DNA from: Protopterus annectens
Lineage: Eukaryota > Chordata > Ceratodontiformes > Protopteridae
Reading direction: 5' to 3'
Assembly: GCF_019279795.1 (NCBI RefSeq)
Contig: NC_056743.1
Span: forward strand, 867,309,864-867,373,863
Length of the DNA: 64,000 nucleotides
Numbering within the stretch: position 1 is the first letter of the stretch; each line of letters starts with the position of its first letter. The notes below the pieces were generated by a model. The model was not told where the DNA came from. It saw only the letters and a program-made list of their open reading frames with translations, and searched no databases. The position numbers and the translations under genes are program-made. This document shows positions 43,490-54,399 of the stretch, one piece after another.

Positions 43490-44185
43490 GGCAAAAAAAA
43501 CACACAAATACATGAAAACATACTTGGAGGCTCTAAATAAAAAATCTACAAAACCAACAGAGACCTCCAAAGCAAACATCCAAGCAACCTCCACTCACCA
43601 ACACAAACCATGAAACACATACTTCACAAAACCAATGCGTCATGCAATCACAGCCCTTAAGGCAAAATAACATACGCAACATTCTAGTAATAGGTGACTC
43701 TATAGTCAGGCACACTGACGTCCCCACTCACTATGCTGAATAAGGAGAAAGTTACCGTTAGCTGCCTGTTGGGTGCCAGGATCCGCCACATAACACAAGC
43801 ACTCAGGTCACTCCAGAACAAGTACAAATATGACTCTGTCATTGTCCATGTTGGTGTGAATGATCTGAGCTGTACCTCCCTGGACTACATGAAGAGAGAC
43901 ATGGAAGAGCTCTCTGATGACGTAGCCCAGGCCGGTATGACCCTGACCCTGAGTAGCATCCTGCCCTCACCAAGAATGATACCACGGTATAAAGAAACAA
44001 TTCTCGACTTCAACAATTGGCTAAGTTTCTGGTGTCATTCAAAGGGGATCCAGTGTCTGTCTGCCTGGGATGACATGCTCAACAAACCACGCTGCTTCGC
44101 TAGAGATGGCTTGCACCTGTCACCCTTAGGCTTTTGAATACTGGCCAAGGCTCTTGCCACCCCCATAGTGCCTTTTTTTAGGCAA
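43490..44185 (+). pseudogene. CR1 LINE ORF1 with SGNH-esterase domain
   Basis: A Lys/Thr-rich N-terminal piece (MAKKTHKYMKTY, 43490) is followed by ILVIGDSIVRHTDVPTHYAE (about 43682-43738; block I Ser in GDS). The frame then moves to 43733-44137: VSCLLGARIRHIT, YDSVIVHVGVNDLSCTS (block III Asn), and DGLHLSPLGF near the end (Asp and His of the catalytic pair). It ends at TGA 44135-44137 inside LGF, with ILAKALATPIVPFF continuing in frame. SGNH esterases hydrolyse ester bonds; in CR1 ORF1 the role is unproved but may involve membrane or lipid contact. All catalytic positions are readable despite stops. Confidence 0.82.
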
Positions 44186-44219
44186 GGCTCAGAAGACAAA
44201 CCCACCGCCGTAAATAGCA

Positions 44220-47034
44220 CAAGTAACAAAAAACTGAGGGTAATGCTACTCAATGCCAGAAGTCTAAACCTCAAAATGCACGCACTCGAGGCACTCCTCA
44301 GTATGGAGAAAATAGATATATGTGCAGTAGCAGAAACCTGATTTAAGGCTCCAGAGAGCACCCCAGCACTACCAGGCTACAACTCATGCCATACATTTCG
44401 GCCACAGAACCCAAACCAAAATACAAAAGGCGGGGGCGTATCCATATTCATCAAGGATACCCACACCTCCAGGTTAGTAGCACAGCACGATGCTTCAGAG
44501 ATCATCCACGTTCAACTAACAATGGGCAAAACTGCAATTCAAATTGTAGCTTGCTACAGATCACCCACCATGTCCCAGGACCCCCATTCCACGTTTCTGG
44601 AAACACTGGGAAACAAAGGTCCTACCAAACACCCTAATATTGGGTGATTTCAATTACCCAAACATTAACTGGGAGAACTACTCAAGTACTAACTCCCTTA
44701 GCCAACATTTCCTAGAATTTATAAACTCAAATGCCCTGGTTCAACTGGTCAACACTCCCACCAGAGGTGATAACATATTGGACCTGGTCATCACCAACAT
44801 GGACGACTGGTGTTCCACACCAGAGGTCAACCCCTCGCTGGTTAGATCTGACTATAAACAAATCACTTTGGATATCCATATTCTGTCCCCACCCCGGGAC
44901 AAGAAAACCACCATGAAAAACTTTTCAAAAGCAAACTTTACGTTACTTAAGACTGAGGTGTAAAGTTTCAAAGCCCCCATTCTGAATGACAACACTATCC
45001 AAGCTGCAAAATCCTTTACTAATGCGTTTTACGGGCAGCTACATGAATGCATGGATCGCGCCATCCCAAGCAAAACCAAGACTCACTCCTCCAAGAAAAG
45101 GAAACCATTCTGGTGGACTCTAACAAGCTATACAATAGAAATAGGAAACTAGTACAGAAGATAGTAAAATCCCAAGAAGGGAAGACATCCCTGATCAGTA
45201 TCAGCAAGAAACTACGATCCCTCATAAAATCATCCAAGGCGAGCTTTGAAAGAAAAATTGCCAAGGACTCCAAAGATAACCACAAGGCATTCTTTAGCTA
45301 TGTCAAGAATCTAAGTGGCAATGCTCAGATCTGCTCGGAGTTAGTGCAGAATGGCACAAAATACACTGAACCGACAGATATCGTCAACATCCAGGCAGAC
45401 AGGTTCAGTGCAAACTTCAGCCCCCTCTCACCCCCAAAACGGACCACAACCAAACCAAAAGAATATAGAGTCCCTGAAATCACAGATACTCAGGTTAAAA
45501 CAGCCCTCTCCAAAGCCAAAAACACAGCATCAATGGGACCAGACGGTGTACCAGGTTACGTCCTACACGAGCTCAAAGACTAACTAAGCCCTCACCTAAA
45601 CACACTGTTCAAACTCAGCCTCTCCACAGGCTATATACCCACAGAGTGGCGCACAGCAATGGTTATTCCACTCCACAAAGGTGGAGCCACAACAGACGCC
45701 GGGAACCATCGCCCTATATGCCTGATTAGCTTGGTCTGCAAGGTCATGGAGCACATCATCATGGAACTCATTAACAGAGACATTGGGAACCTCCAAACAC
45801 TGGACCCTACCCAGTTTGGCTTTAAGGGCAGATCATGCCTCCTAAACCTGGTGGACTTCTTTGAGACAGTTACCAAGGCTATAGACGAGGGAAAGGTGGT
45901 ACACACAGCCTACCTAGACCTCACTAAGGCCTTCAACACCATTCCCCATTCTGGTATTATAGACAAGCTCACCAGCCTGAACATAAACCCCTACGTCACA
46001 AGATGTGTTGCCAACTGGCTCAAGGACAGAACCCACATGATGAGAGTTGCAGGACTTGGGTCCAACTCTAAACCGGTTACAAGTGGCTTTCCCCAGGGCT
46101 CAGTTCTGGGACCCCACCTGTTTGGCATATACTTCTCACAGGTACAGGCAAGCACAGGAGGACGATGGCTGACCAAGTTCGCAGACAACTGCAAACTAGG
46201 GGCTATAACTGGCTCTCTGGCTGACACAGACATCCTCCAAAAGGCTCTCACTGAGACGGATACCTGGTGTCAAAATCATGGCCTCAAGCTAAATGCCAAA
46301 AAGTGCACAGTCATCCCCTTTGGAAAAAACAAAGTACCCAGAAACTACCACACAGGTGGTAGTATCCCCTAAATACGGAAGACGTAATAAGGGATCTGGG
46401 GACCCAAGTAGATAGTAATCTGACCTTTGATAAACACATTGCCAAAGTGGTTAGAAAATCCTTCTACGTGACCCACCTAATCACTAAAGGGTTCGCATCC
46501 AGATCAAAGGAGGTCATTGTGCCCCTCTACTCATCACTCAACAGACCCATCATAGAGTACAACGCCCCATTTGGGATGTACCTTACAAGACACGTGCAAC
46601 AGCTAGAAAGACCACATAAGTACCTCACCAAGAGGATCACTGGCCTCAAACAGATGCCCTATGCAGCTCGACTGAAGAAACTCCAGTTGTACTCGGTTGC
46701 ATACCGCCTACTCAGAGGTGATCTTTGCCTGACATACAAGGCCATGTCCAACCCAGAATTGATGGACATGCTTCACCTAAAGAAAACCTTATCCCCTCGA
46801 GCCACACGCTCTAGGGATCTAAACCTCACCACAACAATAAATAGGATGTGCTGGAGGGATAGATTCCTGTCCCAGAGACTTCCCATGCTTTGGAACAAAA
46901 TCCCAATCTACATTAGGCAGAACTCCTCGCTAACACTCTTCAAAAGAAACTTTGATGAGTGGATGGGAAACAAAGTTTACCTCGGGGATCACTTCAGTGG
47001 CTCTGCTGGACAGAGGCATAGGGAACTAATCTAA
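44220..47034 (+). pseudogene. CR1 LINE copy 3 ORF2 (endonuclease-RT)
   Basis: Endonuclease: VMLLNARSLNLKMHALEALL (44240-44300), DICAVAET then TGA at 44339-44341, GGVSIFIKDTHTSRLV, IGDFNYPNINWENYSS (about 44638-44690) and RSDYKQITL, where the usual catalytic His is Tyr (codon 44853-44855). RT: TASMGPDGVPGY, IPLHKGGATTDAGNHRPICLISLVCK, DPTQFGFKGRSCLLNLVDFFE, AYLDLTKAFNTIPHSGI, GFPQGSVLGPHLF and TKFADNCKLG, where FADD is FADN (AAC 46187-46189). The tail is YNAPFGMYL, LYSVAYRLLRGDLCLTYKAMSNPELM and FKRNFDEWMGNKVY. Several frameshifts (around 44965, 45125, 45585 and 46372). Both enzyme activities are lost. Confidence 0.87.
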
Positions 47035-47115
47035 GGGGGCAGCAAAAGCAAACACATTCTGGCTAGGCTTATAAATGCCTTTGGGCAGATAGCCTAGTAC
47101 CAACCCTATGAACCT

Positions 47116-47300
47116 ATTTTCTGTCCCTGCTCCTGACAGAGATAACAGTGGCTCCCTCCCAACCCCCCCGGGCACTCCAACAGACACAGAGGACATATCT
47201 AACCACTGGTCCACAGTGGCCAAAGGGAATGTACCAGAGGTAGCCAGGGAAAAGTTTATGGACCAAGGAGCCAGTTTTGGCCACAACAAACTCACTCACC
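47116..47300 (+). pseudogene. Possible CR1 ORF1 N-terminal fragment
   Basis: Just after the LINE 3' end an open frame reads SVPAPDRDNSGSLPTPPGTP, then DTEDISNHWSTVAKGNVPE. Pro-rich sequence followed by a W-x-T-V-x-K-G-type motif occurs upstream of the esterase in CR1 ORF1. It may belong to a second, older copy beneath LINE 3. Weak. Confidence 0.3.
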
Positions 47301-47870
47301 GGCATATGAGGCACCTCTGTAGCCTGCTGTGGTGGCAAACTCTATTTAACAAATTTCCTATTTTGTTGCTGGAAAAGGAACCAAAAGTCTGCTCCATGAA
47401 GATGCCAGAAAGTTGCCCAATTCCTGAGAAAACCTGCCTGCAATAGCTGCTAAAACACAAATTGTAAAAAATAAACTTCACCCCCATTAAACACAGTAAA
47501 AAGCATTTTAATCACTTACGTCAGCCCCCCCAAAATAAAGCAACACAACTTCTGCCACAGAAAAAAAGCAGTTTTAAACTAATTTAATAATTTTTTACAA
47601 TTTATAAAAAAATGACGCACTCATTTAAAAGTGATCAAAGGGAGTCATTAATCACTTTTCCCTAGCTTAATTAAGTTTTGCAGAAAAAAGCAAGTCTTTT
47701 GTCAAAAAAAATTCAAGGTGAAGTTTTTCATTCTTGCTCAGCAAATGAACAGTATTAGCCGAATATAAAACCTTAAAAGGGCTCTTTTTGGTTTCAGGGA
47801 AGCTCTGAAGGTTGTGGTACCGAAACCTGACTGATGCAACTCAGTTTGAAATGACTAATGGTTTAAGCAC
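47300..47870 (-). repeat. Old DIRS-terminus-like repeat (third relative)
   Basis: Aligns with 15225-15660: TGTGGTGGCAAAC, GCTGGAAAAGGAACCAAAAGT, ACACAGTAAAAAGCATTTTAATCA, then a long A/T-rich stretch. The distal terminus is not present. No coding sequence. Confidence 0.42.
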
Positions 47871-48043
47871 ATGAAATGCCCAGGAGATATTACTAGTGGT
47901 TTATTAAATTATGATAATAAGCAATATTTCCGTATGTACTTAATACTTCAAAAAACTAAATTGTATCCAAAGGCACAGGACCCGAAGCTAAAGTTGAGAA
48001 CACAAATTTTAATGAACCACGATACACCAATAAATCCAAGCGC

Positions 48044-48085
48044 TTTCACCCAGCTCCTGCCAGGCTTTTTCAAGGAATGAATACA
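48044..48085 (-). ncRNA. Hammerhead-ribozyme-like motif in PLE terminal repeat (degenerate)
   Basis: On the minus strand: TTGAAAAAGCC, then TGGCAGGAGCTGGG, TGAAAGCGCTTGG. This follows the order of the minimal hammerhead in PLE pseudo-LTRs: a CTGAnGA box, a short GCC-GGC stem, GAAA, then a GCGC-type stem. The first box is not consensus (CTTGAAAA), so activity is doubtful. The other repeat (49157 on) lacks the first box. Confidence 0.35.
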
Positions 48086-48427
48086 AACCATAGTGTCATT
48101 TCTCATTTATATAGCAAGTTAATTAATCACCTGACTAATAGATTGCATCCAATTAAATAAAATTCAAATATTTAAGTTCAAACCATAAATCTATCAGAGT
48201 ACAATCTATGCAAAAGCAAACATAAATACATTAACAATTTCAAGTATTATAACAAACATAAGTTAAAATCGATATTATAAAATCAGATAATATGGTGTAA
48301 TAAATATATAAACACCATAATACTCATTCAAAGCTTTGCTTTCCTGAGCTTCAAAACACATCCTATATTGATGCTATCATTTAACCCAGGAGAGCTAGTG
48401 GCATCTAATCTCAACTGCCAAAAAAGT

Positions 48428-49102
48428 TCACGAAACTCTAAATGAGTCTCCCAGCTTCCCCCTCTTACCTCTGGGGTGATTTGTTCTAGCACCATAAACT
48501 AAGTTCATTTTTTCACATTTTTGAGAGTGTTTAAAGAATGCATTAGACTCCTTACTTCTAGAAATGTCATAGAAGTGTTCGTACACCCTTTTCCTTAAAG
48601 TTCTCTCCGTTTTACCAACATAAAAACTTAAACAATAGGGGCAAACTCCTAAGTATACCACCCCATTGGTTCCACAATTATAGTGTTTATTAGTTCTCAC
48701 TGTAAAATTTCTGTGTGGTAGATAGAAGGTATTGTGATTTAACATGGCAAAACATTGGTTGCAACTGCCACATTTGTATGTACCCCACTTCATTTTATTA
48801 CTAATTTTACATTTCCCCTTTTTTTCAAAAAGTTCCTTTAAATTGAAACCCCTCTTTCTAATGAAATGTGGCTGGCTCGGAAATAAATATTTCATTTCCT
48901 CACTGACCCCCAAAATGGGCCAGTATTTAAGAATAACAGATTCCACCTTGTGTGAATTACTCGAAAAAGTGTGCAAAAATTTATTTCCAGTCTCAATGTC
49001 TTTCTTAGGTTCACTTTTCTCTTGTAGTTTACCTAATCCCAATAATGCTGGATATTTTGATTCCCTATTTTTAAAAATTTCTTGGGTAATAGTATCTATC
49101 AA
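48428..49102 (-). CDS. PLE GIY-YIG endonuclease C-terminal fragment
   Basis: 224 residues, open throughout. The first 90 residues resemble the end of the PLE RT/linker (PALLGLGKLQEKSE, PILGVSEEMKYLFPSQPHFIRKRGFNLKELF). Then a Cys motif YKCGSCNQCFAM and CGTNGVVYLGVCPYCLSFYVGKTERTLRKRVYEH: VVYL corresponds to GIY and FYVGKT to YIG, with catalytic Arg in RKRVYEH. The added C-x2-C-x2-C and C-x2-C pairs recall the Neptune-type PLE linker. The frame ends near GKLGDSFRVS. In complete PLEs it nicks target DNA for primed reverse transcription. Without RT this copy cannot move itself. Confidence 0.85.
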   Translation of the reverse strand: MIDTITQEIFKNRESKYPALLGLGKLQEKSEPKKDIETGNKFLHTFSSNSHKVESVILKYWPILGVSEEMKYLFPSQPHFIRKRGFNLKELFEKKGKCKISNKMKWGTYKCGSCNQCFAMLNHNTFYLPHRNFTVRTNKHYNCGTNGVVYLGVCPYCLSFYVGKTERTLRKRVYEHFYDISRSKESNAFFKHSQKCEKMNLVYGARTNHPRGKRGKLGDSFRVS

Positions 49103-49270
49103 AGGTTGGATAGTCTTTCTCTAAAAATAATTTTTTAATAATTTTTTAATAGTCTTAAAAGCCTGGCAGGAGCTGGGTGAAAGCGCTTGGATTTATTGGT
49201 GTATCGTGGTTCATTAAAATTTGTGTTCTCAACTTTAGCTTCGGGTCCTGTGCCTTTGGATACAATTTAG

Positions 49271-49787
49271 ACTTGCGGTGTGAGCTGTTTTGTGTTCTGT
49301 TTAAATCATCTACTTCAAAAAACTAGTGACTTACAAATTATTGTATGTCATAAGGTGAAACCTTAGATGGTGAAGAAAACTGTCACTGATACTTGCACTG
49401 CAAGTTGCACATCTTGAGAGAAACATGCAGCATTATTTATACTGATAATTATACAATCATGCATATGTTTGCACATTTCTGCAAATATTTCAATCATGCA
49501 CTCAGAGTCATGCCTTGTTAACAAAAGTGTTTTAAAGCTGTATGTCTAGGCTGTACAGTTTCAAAGTTATGGCAATCTGTCAAAGTTTAACAAAAATAGA
49601 ATTCTGGGTCTCTGTACTATAACATGTTATAGTACTTGTGGAAAAGCTGCAAATGCACCAGCTATTAACCCTGTACACTTCTTTCTGATAAGATCACTAT
49701 CTGTACAGTTTTAATTGCTTTGTTTACAAAATATTTACACGTTTACCTTATGCTTTTTAAGTTGAATTTTCAGAAAATGTTCTAGAA
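49271..49787. other. Unassigned A/T-rich sequence
   Basis: No open frame or repeat recognised between the PLE end and the left end of DIRS F. Confidence 0.4.
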
Positions 49788-50164
49788 AGTACAGTTGTGT
49801 AAAATATTACCATAACATTTAGATATCCTTCTCTTCGCTGTTGCAGTATTCTTTATTAAAGAGATCTCCTGCCAAGGGTAGCCCAATGTCTTGCCTGTAC
49901 ACCAAAGCCTTAGGTTTTCTGGGATGTCCTGTGTCACACATACACTCCCCGCTCGTGGCATAGGGCCATAAAGGTGACATGCATACTTGCATACTTCAAA
50001 ACTGAATAGCCCCAGGAGGAACAGTCCAAGGAGAAAAGGAGGAACACTGCATCCAGAAGGGAAAAAAAGGGGAGGAGGGAGGAAGCTAAAACTGCAACAG
50101 TGAAGAAAAGGACATCTACAGTTGTGGTAAGATTTTACACAGTTGTACAAAGTCCTTCCATATA

Positions 50165-50757
50165 ACTGATTCAATATTTTTTACTAAAGGGAGAGTACAA
50201 AAGCCCAATGGGAAACTTCGGAGGAGAAAGGCCCAGAAGGGCCACAAGAAACCCATGCAGGACAGCCCTGGCAAAGTCAGCTCTAGCCCCTGAAATCACA
50301 TCCAGTTTGCAATGTTTAGTAAAAGTATGGATAGAGGTCCAAGTAGCAGCCTCAAAGATGGAACTGATATCCAATTCTTTGAGGGGGAAAAAAAAATCAC
50401 CAGAGGAACACAGAGCCTTGGTAGAATGAGCCTTTACAATAGCAAAAAGGCTTTTCCCATTAAAGGAACAAAAAGAAATGGCCTTATGGATCCATGAAGA
50501 AATGGTTGCTTAAATACTGCCAAATCAAAATATCTACGATGAAAAGAAGCAGCTGCTCAGACTTGTGAATGGCTTTAGTCTTATCCAAATAATACCTGAG
50601 CTGTCTATGCCAGTGGGAAGAACCTTCTCACTGACAGACTGCAGAGAAGGGGGAAAAAAGTAGACAAATTAATAGACTTATTAAGAGACAATTCATTAAC
50701 CACATTGGCATTAAAAAAGGATTAGTACGAACAGACATCCTGTCCCCATATAAAGAA
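50165..50757 (-). pseudogene. DIRS F tyrosine recombinase, C-terminal part
   Basis: The minus strand reads MDISSIFEAATWTSIHTFTKHC (50374-50309), then KLDVISGARADFARAVLHGFL. Upstream are decayed box II and helix sequences (WIHKAISFCSFNGK near 50440-50490; KPFTSLSS near 50560-50580). The residue aligned with the proposed nucleophile is Cys (codon 50309-50311). Confidence 0.75.
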
Positions 50758-51144
50758 AGTACAGTTTTGTACCTACCATAAATGTAGATGTTGAGTGTTC
50801 ACACTGCTGCAGTCATTACACTTGGGTTATCCTGCTGTCAGGCGGTCCCGCAGTCGGCCAGAGTTCCAAAGTCTTGGTCTGGCGTCGGTTGCTGTCGCTT
50901 CTTCCCTGACGTCAGTGCGCCAGGGGTATACAAGATGCATCAGACGCCATTTTCTTCAGTTTTTTTTGCCCCAGATGTCAGGTGCCCCCAATAGATAGGC
51001 AATACACATTGCTAATAAAAAATATATATATAAAATAAAAACAATACCTTCAGTTACAAGCAAATACACCACAAAGGTTGTATAGGGTAGAAAGGTATAG
51101 ATAAGTCCAGCTAGTTCAGAGGGGTTGGAGAGAGGGTAACCTGG

Positions 51145-51245
51145 ACTGCAGCAGTGTGAACACTCGAACATCTACATTTACGGTAGGTACAAAACTGTAC
51201 TATGTTCATCGTGTTACACTGCTGCAGTCATTGCACTTGGGTAGA
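51145..51245. repeat. DIRS E internal complementary region
   Basis: GGTACAAAACTGTACT (reverse complement of the left edge) joined to ATGTTCATCGTGTTACACTGCTGC (reverse complement of the right edge), preceded by CTGCAGCAGTGTGAACACTCGAAC from the left ITR. Confidence 0.85.
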
Positions 51246-51249
51246 ATCC

Positions 51250-54000
51250 CAAAGCTAATAAGGTTTGGTGGCTGGTCTATAAAGAGTTAGGATTGGCTAT
51301 GAGGCCCTGCAGAACTGCAGTGACAAATCCTGCACTGGATTTAGAGTAAAGAGGCATGTGATAATGCTTGGTAAAGGTGTGCACTGAACTCTAAGTTGCA
51401 GCCTCCAACATTTCCTTGGTAGGGTACTCCTCTAAGAAAGGCTGTTGAAGTGGCTGTTGCCCTGGTGGAATGTGGCCTAATGGTATTTGGGACTGATTTT
51501 CCATGCTGTATGTAGCAGTAATGAATACATGGTCCTATCCATTTGGATATAGTCTGCTTTGAGATAGCCTTGCCCTGTGATCCTGCAGCATATGCTACAA
51601 ACAGTTGCTCAGTTTTCCTGAAAGCTTTTGTTTTGTCCAAGTAGAAGCATAGCTGCCTGTGTATGTCCAAGGAATGCAGAAGTTTCTCCCCTTTATTCTG
51701 GGGGTTTGGATAAAAAGTTGGCAAATGGATGGTTTGGTTAAGAGCCACACTAGATAGGTTCATAGGTTCATAGGTTCATACTAGGCTATCTGCCCGAGGG
51801 CATTTACAAGCCTAGCCCATAGTTTTTTGGCTTACGCCACCCCTTTAGTATGGGGAACTATACCCATTATTTTGCTGTGCCTCTGTTCAGCAGTGACACT
51901 GAGGTAATCCCTGGGGTATATCTGCGATCTCCCATCCATTGGTCAAGATTTCTCTTGAACAAGGCCAGCGAGGTGCTCTGCCTCACATATACCGGGATTT
52001 TATTCCACAGCATAGGGAGTCTTTGGGTGATGAATCTATCCCTCCAGCACGTCCTATTAATAGCCGTGTCGAGGTTTAAGTCTCCCGCCCTTGTGGCTCT
52101 GACGGATCTAGATTTTTTGAGGTGAAGCATATTCATCAAATCTGGGTTTGACATGGCCTTGTATGTTAGGCAAAGGTCACCTCTGAGCAAGCGGTAAGCG
52201 ACTGAATAGAGCTGGAGTTCTTTCAGTCGGGCAGCATAGGACAGATGTTTGAGACCCTTTATCCTTTTGGTGAGGAACTTTTGTGGCCTCTCCAGCTGCT
52301 GCAAGTGTCGGGTCAGATACATTCGAATGGGGCATTGTACTCAATCATTGGTCTGATGAGTGATGAGTATAGGGAGACTATGACCTCCCTTGATCTAGAT
52401 GAGAATCCCTTCATGATAAGGTGGGCAATGTAGAAGGTCTTCCTAACTACTTTAGCTACATGGGTGTCGAATGACAGACTACTATCAACCTGGGTCCCCA
52501 GGTCCCTGATAACTTCTTCTGTACTCAGTGGATTGCCACCTATTTGGTAGCTAGGGGTAACCTTGTTTTTCCCGAAGGGTATGACTATGCATTTTTGGCA
52601 TTTAACTTTAGGCCATGGCTCTGGCACCAGTTATCCGTTTCTGTGAGACCCTTCTGAAGGATATCTGTGTCAGATGTGTTTTCTACTATGGCCCAGTTTG
52701 CAGTCATCTGCAAACTTTGTCAGCCATAACCCTCCTGTGTTTGCTTGTACTTGGAAAAGTAGATGCCAAACAAGAGTGGGCCCAGGACTGAGCCCTGTGG
52801 TACACCACTTGTGACAGGCTTTGAGTCTGACATGGCGCCAACAACTCTGACCCTGTGGGTTCTGTCACTCAGCCAGTTTGCAACCCATCTTGTGATGTAT
52901 GGGTTAACATTTAAGCTGATGAGTTTTTCAATGATACCCGAGTGGGGTATTGTATCAAAGGCCTTCGCCAGATCGAGGTAGGCTGTATGGACTGCCTTTC
53001 CTCATCAATGGCTTTGGTGACTGTTTGAAAAAGTCAACCAAGTTTAGAAGGCATGATCTGCCTTTGACAAAGCCAAACTGGGATGGATCCAAAGTCTGCA
53101 AATTCCCTATGTCTTTATTTATGAGGTCCATTATGATCCTCTCCATGGCTTTGCAGATAAGGCTTGTCAAGCTAATGGGCCGGTAATTTCCAGGGTCGGT
53201 GGAGGCACCGCCTTTGTGAAGTGGGACCACAGTTGCAGTGCGCCACTCCTGGAATGCGTATCCAGAGGTAAGACTATGATTAAACAGCTGTCCTAGCTGT
53301 GGGTTTAATTCCTCGTTGAGTTCGTGGAGCACACAGCCGGGGACACCATCAGGTCCCATGGATGCTGTGTTTTTTGCTTTGGAGAGAGCAGTTCTCACTT
53401 GGGCGTTGGAGATGTTTGGGGGGCTGCAATCGCTTGGTATATCACCTTTGGCATAAAGGTAGGGTTTGTCCTTAACGAAACCCTGTCCTGATGAAAAAAT
53501 TATAAAAGGTTCCACTGCCATTAATGCCTGTAGCTCTGAGACTATGTGCTGAAGTTACTGCCAGGAGCAGAGCTGTTCTCCATGATAAAAATTTTAGATT
53601 GGCTGTGTTGGCTGGCTCAAAAGGTGGTAGGGTCAGTTTTTCCAAAACAAAATTGAGGTCCCAAGTCGGCACTGGTGCTCTCCGGGGCGGTCTTATGTTT
53701 TTAGCCCCTCTGAGGTACTGCTTTAGCAAGGGATGAGAGAATAAAGGAGGATCCATGTTGTAATGTGCTGAAATGGCAGAGGCGTGGATCTTAATTGAGG
53801 AGAAGGATAGGCCTCTGTCCAGCATCGCAGTTAAGTATTGTAAAATCTGAGGAATGTTTGGAACAAGAGGGTCAAAGTTTTAAGCCTGGTTCCAGGTGCA
53901 GAATCTCTTCCATTTTTCTGAGTATGCTTTCCTGGTGCTAGGCCTCCTGGCCTCCAAAATGACATCCATAACAGCTTTAGAGAGAGGTGTTGCCTGTTTG
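51250..54000 (-). pseudogene. DIRS E tyrosine recombinase, split by LINE
   Basis: The N-terminal part (54000-53445): LEARRPSTRKAYSEKWKRF, LSFSSIKIHASAISAHYN, KQYLRGAKNIRPPRRAPVPTWDLNFVLEKL, LKFLSWRTALLLAVTSA (frameshift in box I near 53545). The C-terminal part (51763-51341): LHSLDIHRQLCFYLDKTKAFRKTEQLF, TISKWIGPCIHYCY and IRPHSTRATATSTAFLRGVP with intact H-x-x-R. A later frame reads EAAT, then a TAG, SSVHTFTKHYHMPLY, so the Tyr at 51361-51363 is kept. The LINE sits between the conserved ...FHQDRVSLRTNP and SSVALNQTIH regions. Confidence 0.87.
51758..53440 (-). mobile_element. CR1-type LINE copy 5 with 8-bp tail repeats, inside DIRS E YR
   Basis: The minus-strand 3' end reads GGCTAGGCTTGTAAATGCCC...CTAGTATGAACC followed by tandem TATGAACC units (three copies of GGTTCATA on plus, 51758-51782). 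The 5' end is truncated inside the RT (at the KAKNTASMGPDG region). RT: WRTATVVPLHKGGASTDPGNYRPISL, DPSQFGFVKGRSCLLNLVDFF, and TKFADDCKLG, with both catalytic Asp kept (codons 52703-52708). The C-terminus is YNAPFE-x-MYLTRHLQQL, LYSVAYRLLRGDLCLTYKAMSNPDLM, LFKRNLDQWMGD. Frameshifts near 52640 and 52980. Near-identical to window bases 1-470. Confidence 0.9.
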
Positions 54001-54399
54001 GCTAATGTATCTGCCATGCAGCTAGGTTTAGGGTTTTGAGCTGACCGTGCAGGATCTGATTGTTTTGTTGAGTCAGAAGGTGTGGAATTTGAGGCAAAAT
54101 CCATGGTGGTCCTTGAGCCAAGTTCCTTAAGATAGGATACCAGTGCTGGTGTGGCCAGTCTGGAGCAATCAGGATCATCTGTGGTTTTTCTTGTCTGGCT
54201 TTTAGGAGTACCTTTGAAAGGAGAGCCAGTTGCGGGAAGGCATAAACTTTTAGGTTTTTCCAGCTGAACAAGAGAGCGTCCACTTTCCATGCTTGTTTGT
54301 GATAAGTCCTTGTACAAAATTTTTGTAGTTGGCAATTCAGTGGGGAGGCAAAAAGATCTATGTCTGGGCATCCCCATTTTTGCGTTACCATGCTGAAGA

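Larger units (their letters stand above)
43470..47115 (+). mobile_element. CR1-type LINE copy 3, nearly full length
   Basis: Has an esterase-type ORF1 (about 43490-44185), an ORF2 with endonuclease (44220-44900) and RT (45480-46420), the C-terminal tail to 47033 (stop TAA 47032-47034), and the family 3' end GGCTAGGCTTATAAATGCC...CCTATGAACCT at 47061-47115. The esterase ORF1 places it in the CR1/L2 group. Defects include stops in both ORFs and a D-to-N change in the RT active site. Confidence 0.88.
47956..49270 (-). mobile_element. Penelope-like element (5'-truncated) with perfect inverted terminal repeats
   Basis: The single frame (49102-48428) ends in a GIY-YIG endonuclease domain, the PLE hallmark. 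It is framed by a 114-bp inverted repeat, 47956-48069 against 49157-49270, identical along its length. PLEs commonly carry such partial or inverted pseudo-LTR copies. The reverse transcriptase is missing, so the copy is truncated. The identity of the repeats suggests a recent insertion. Confidence 0.83.

Noticed and set aside
43533..43727. Minus-strand Cys/Phe-rich frame
   Set aside because: Shadow of the plus-strand CR1 ORF1 esterase region (GDSIVRH).
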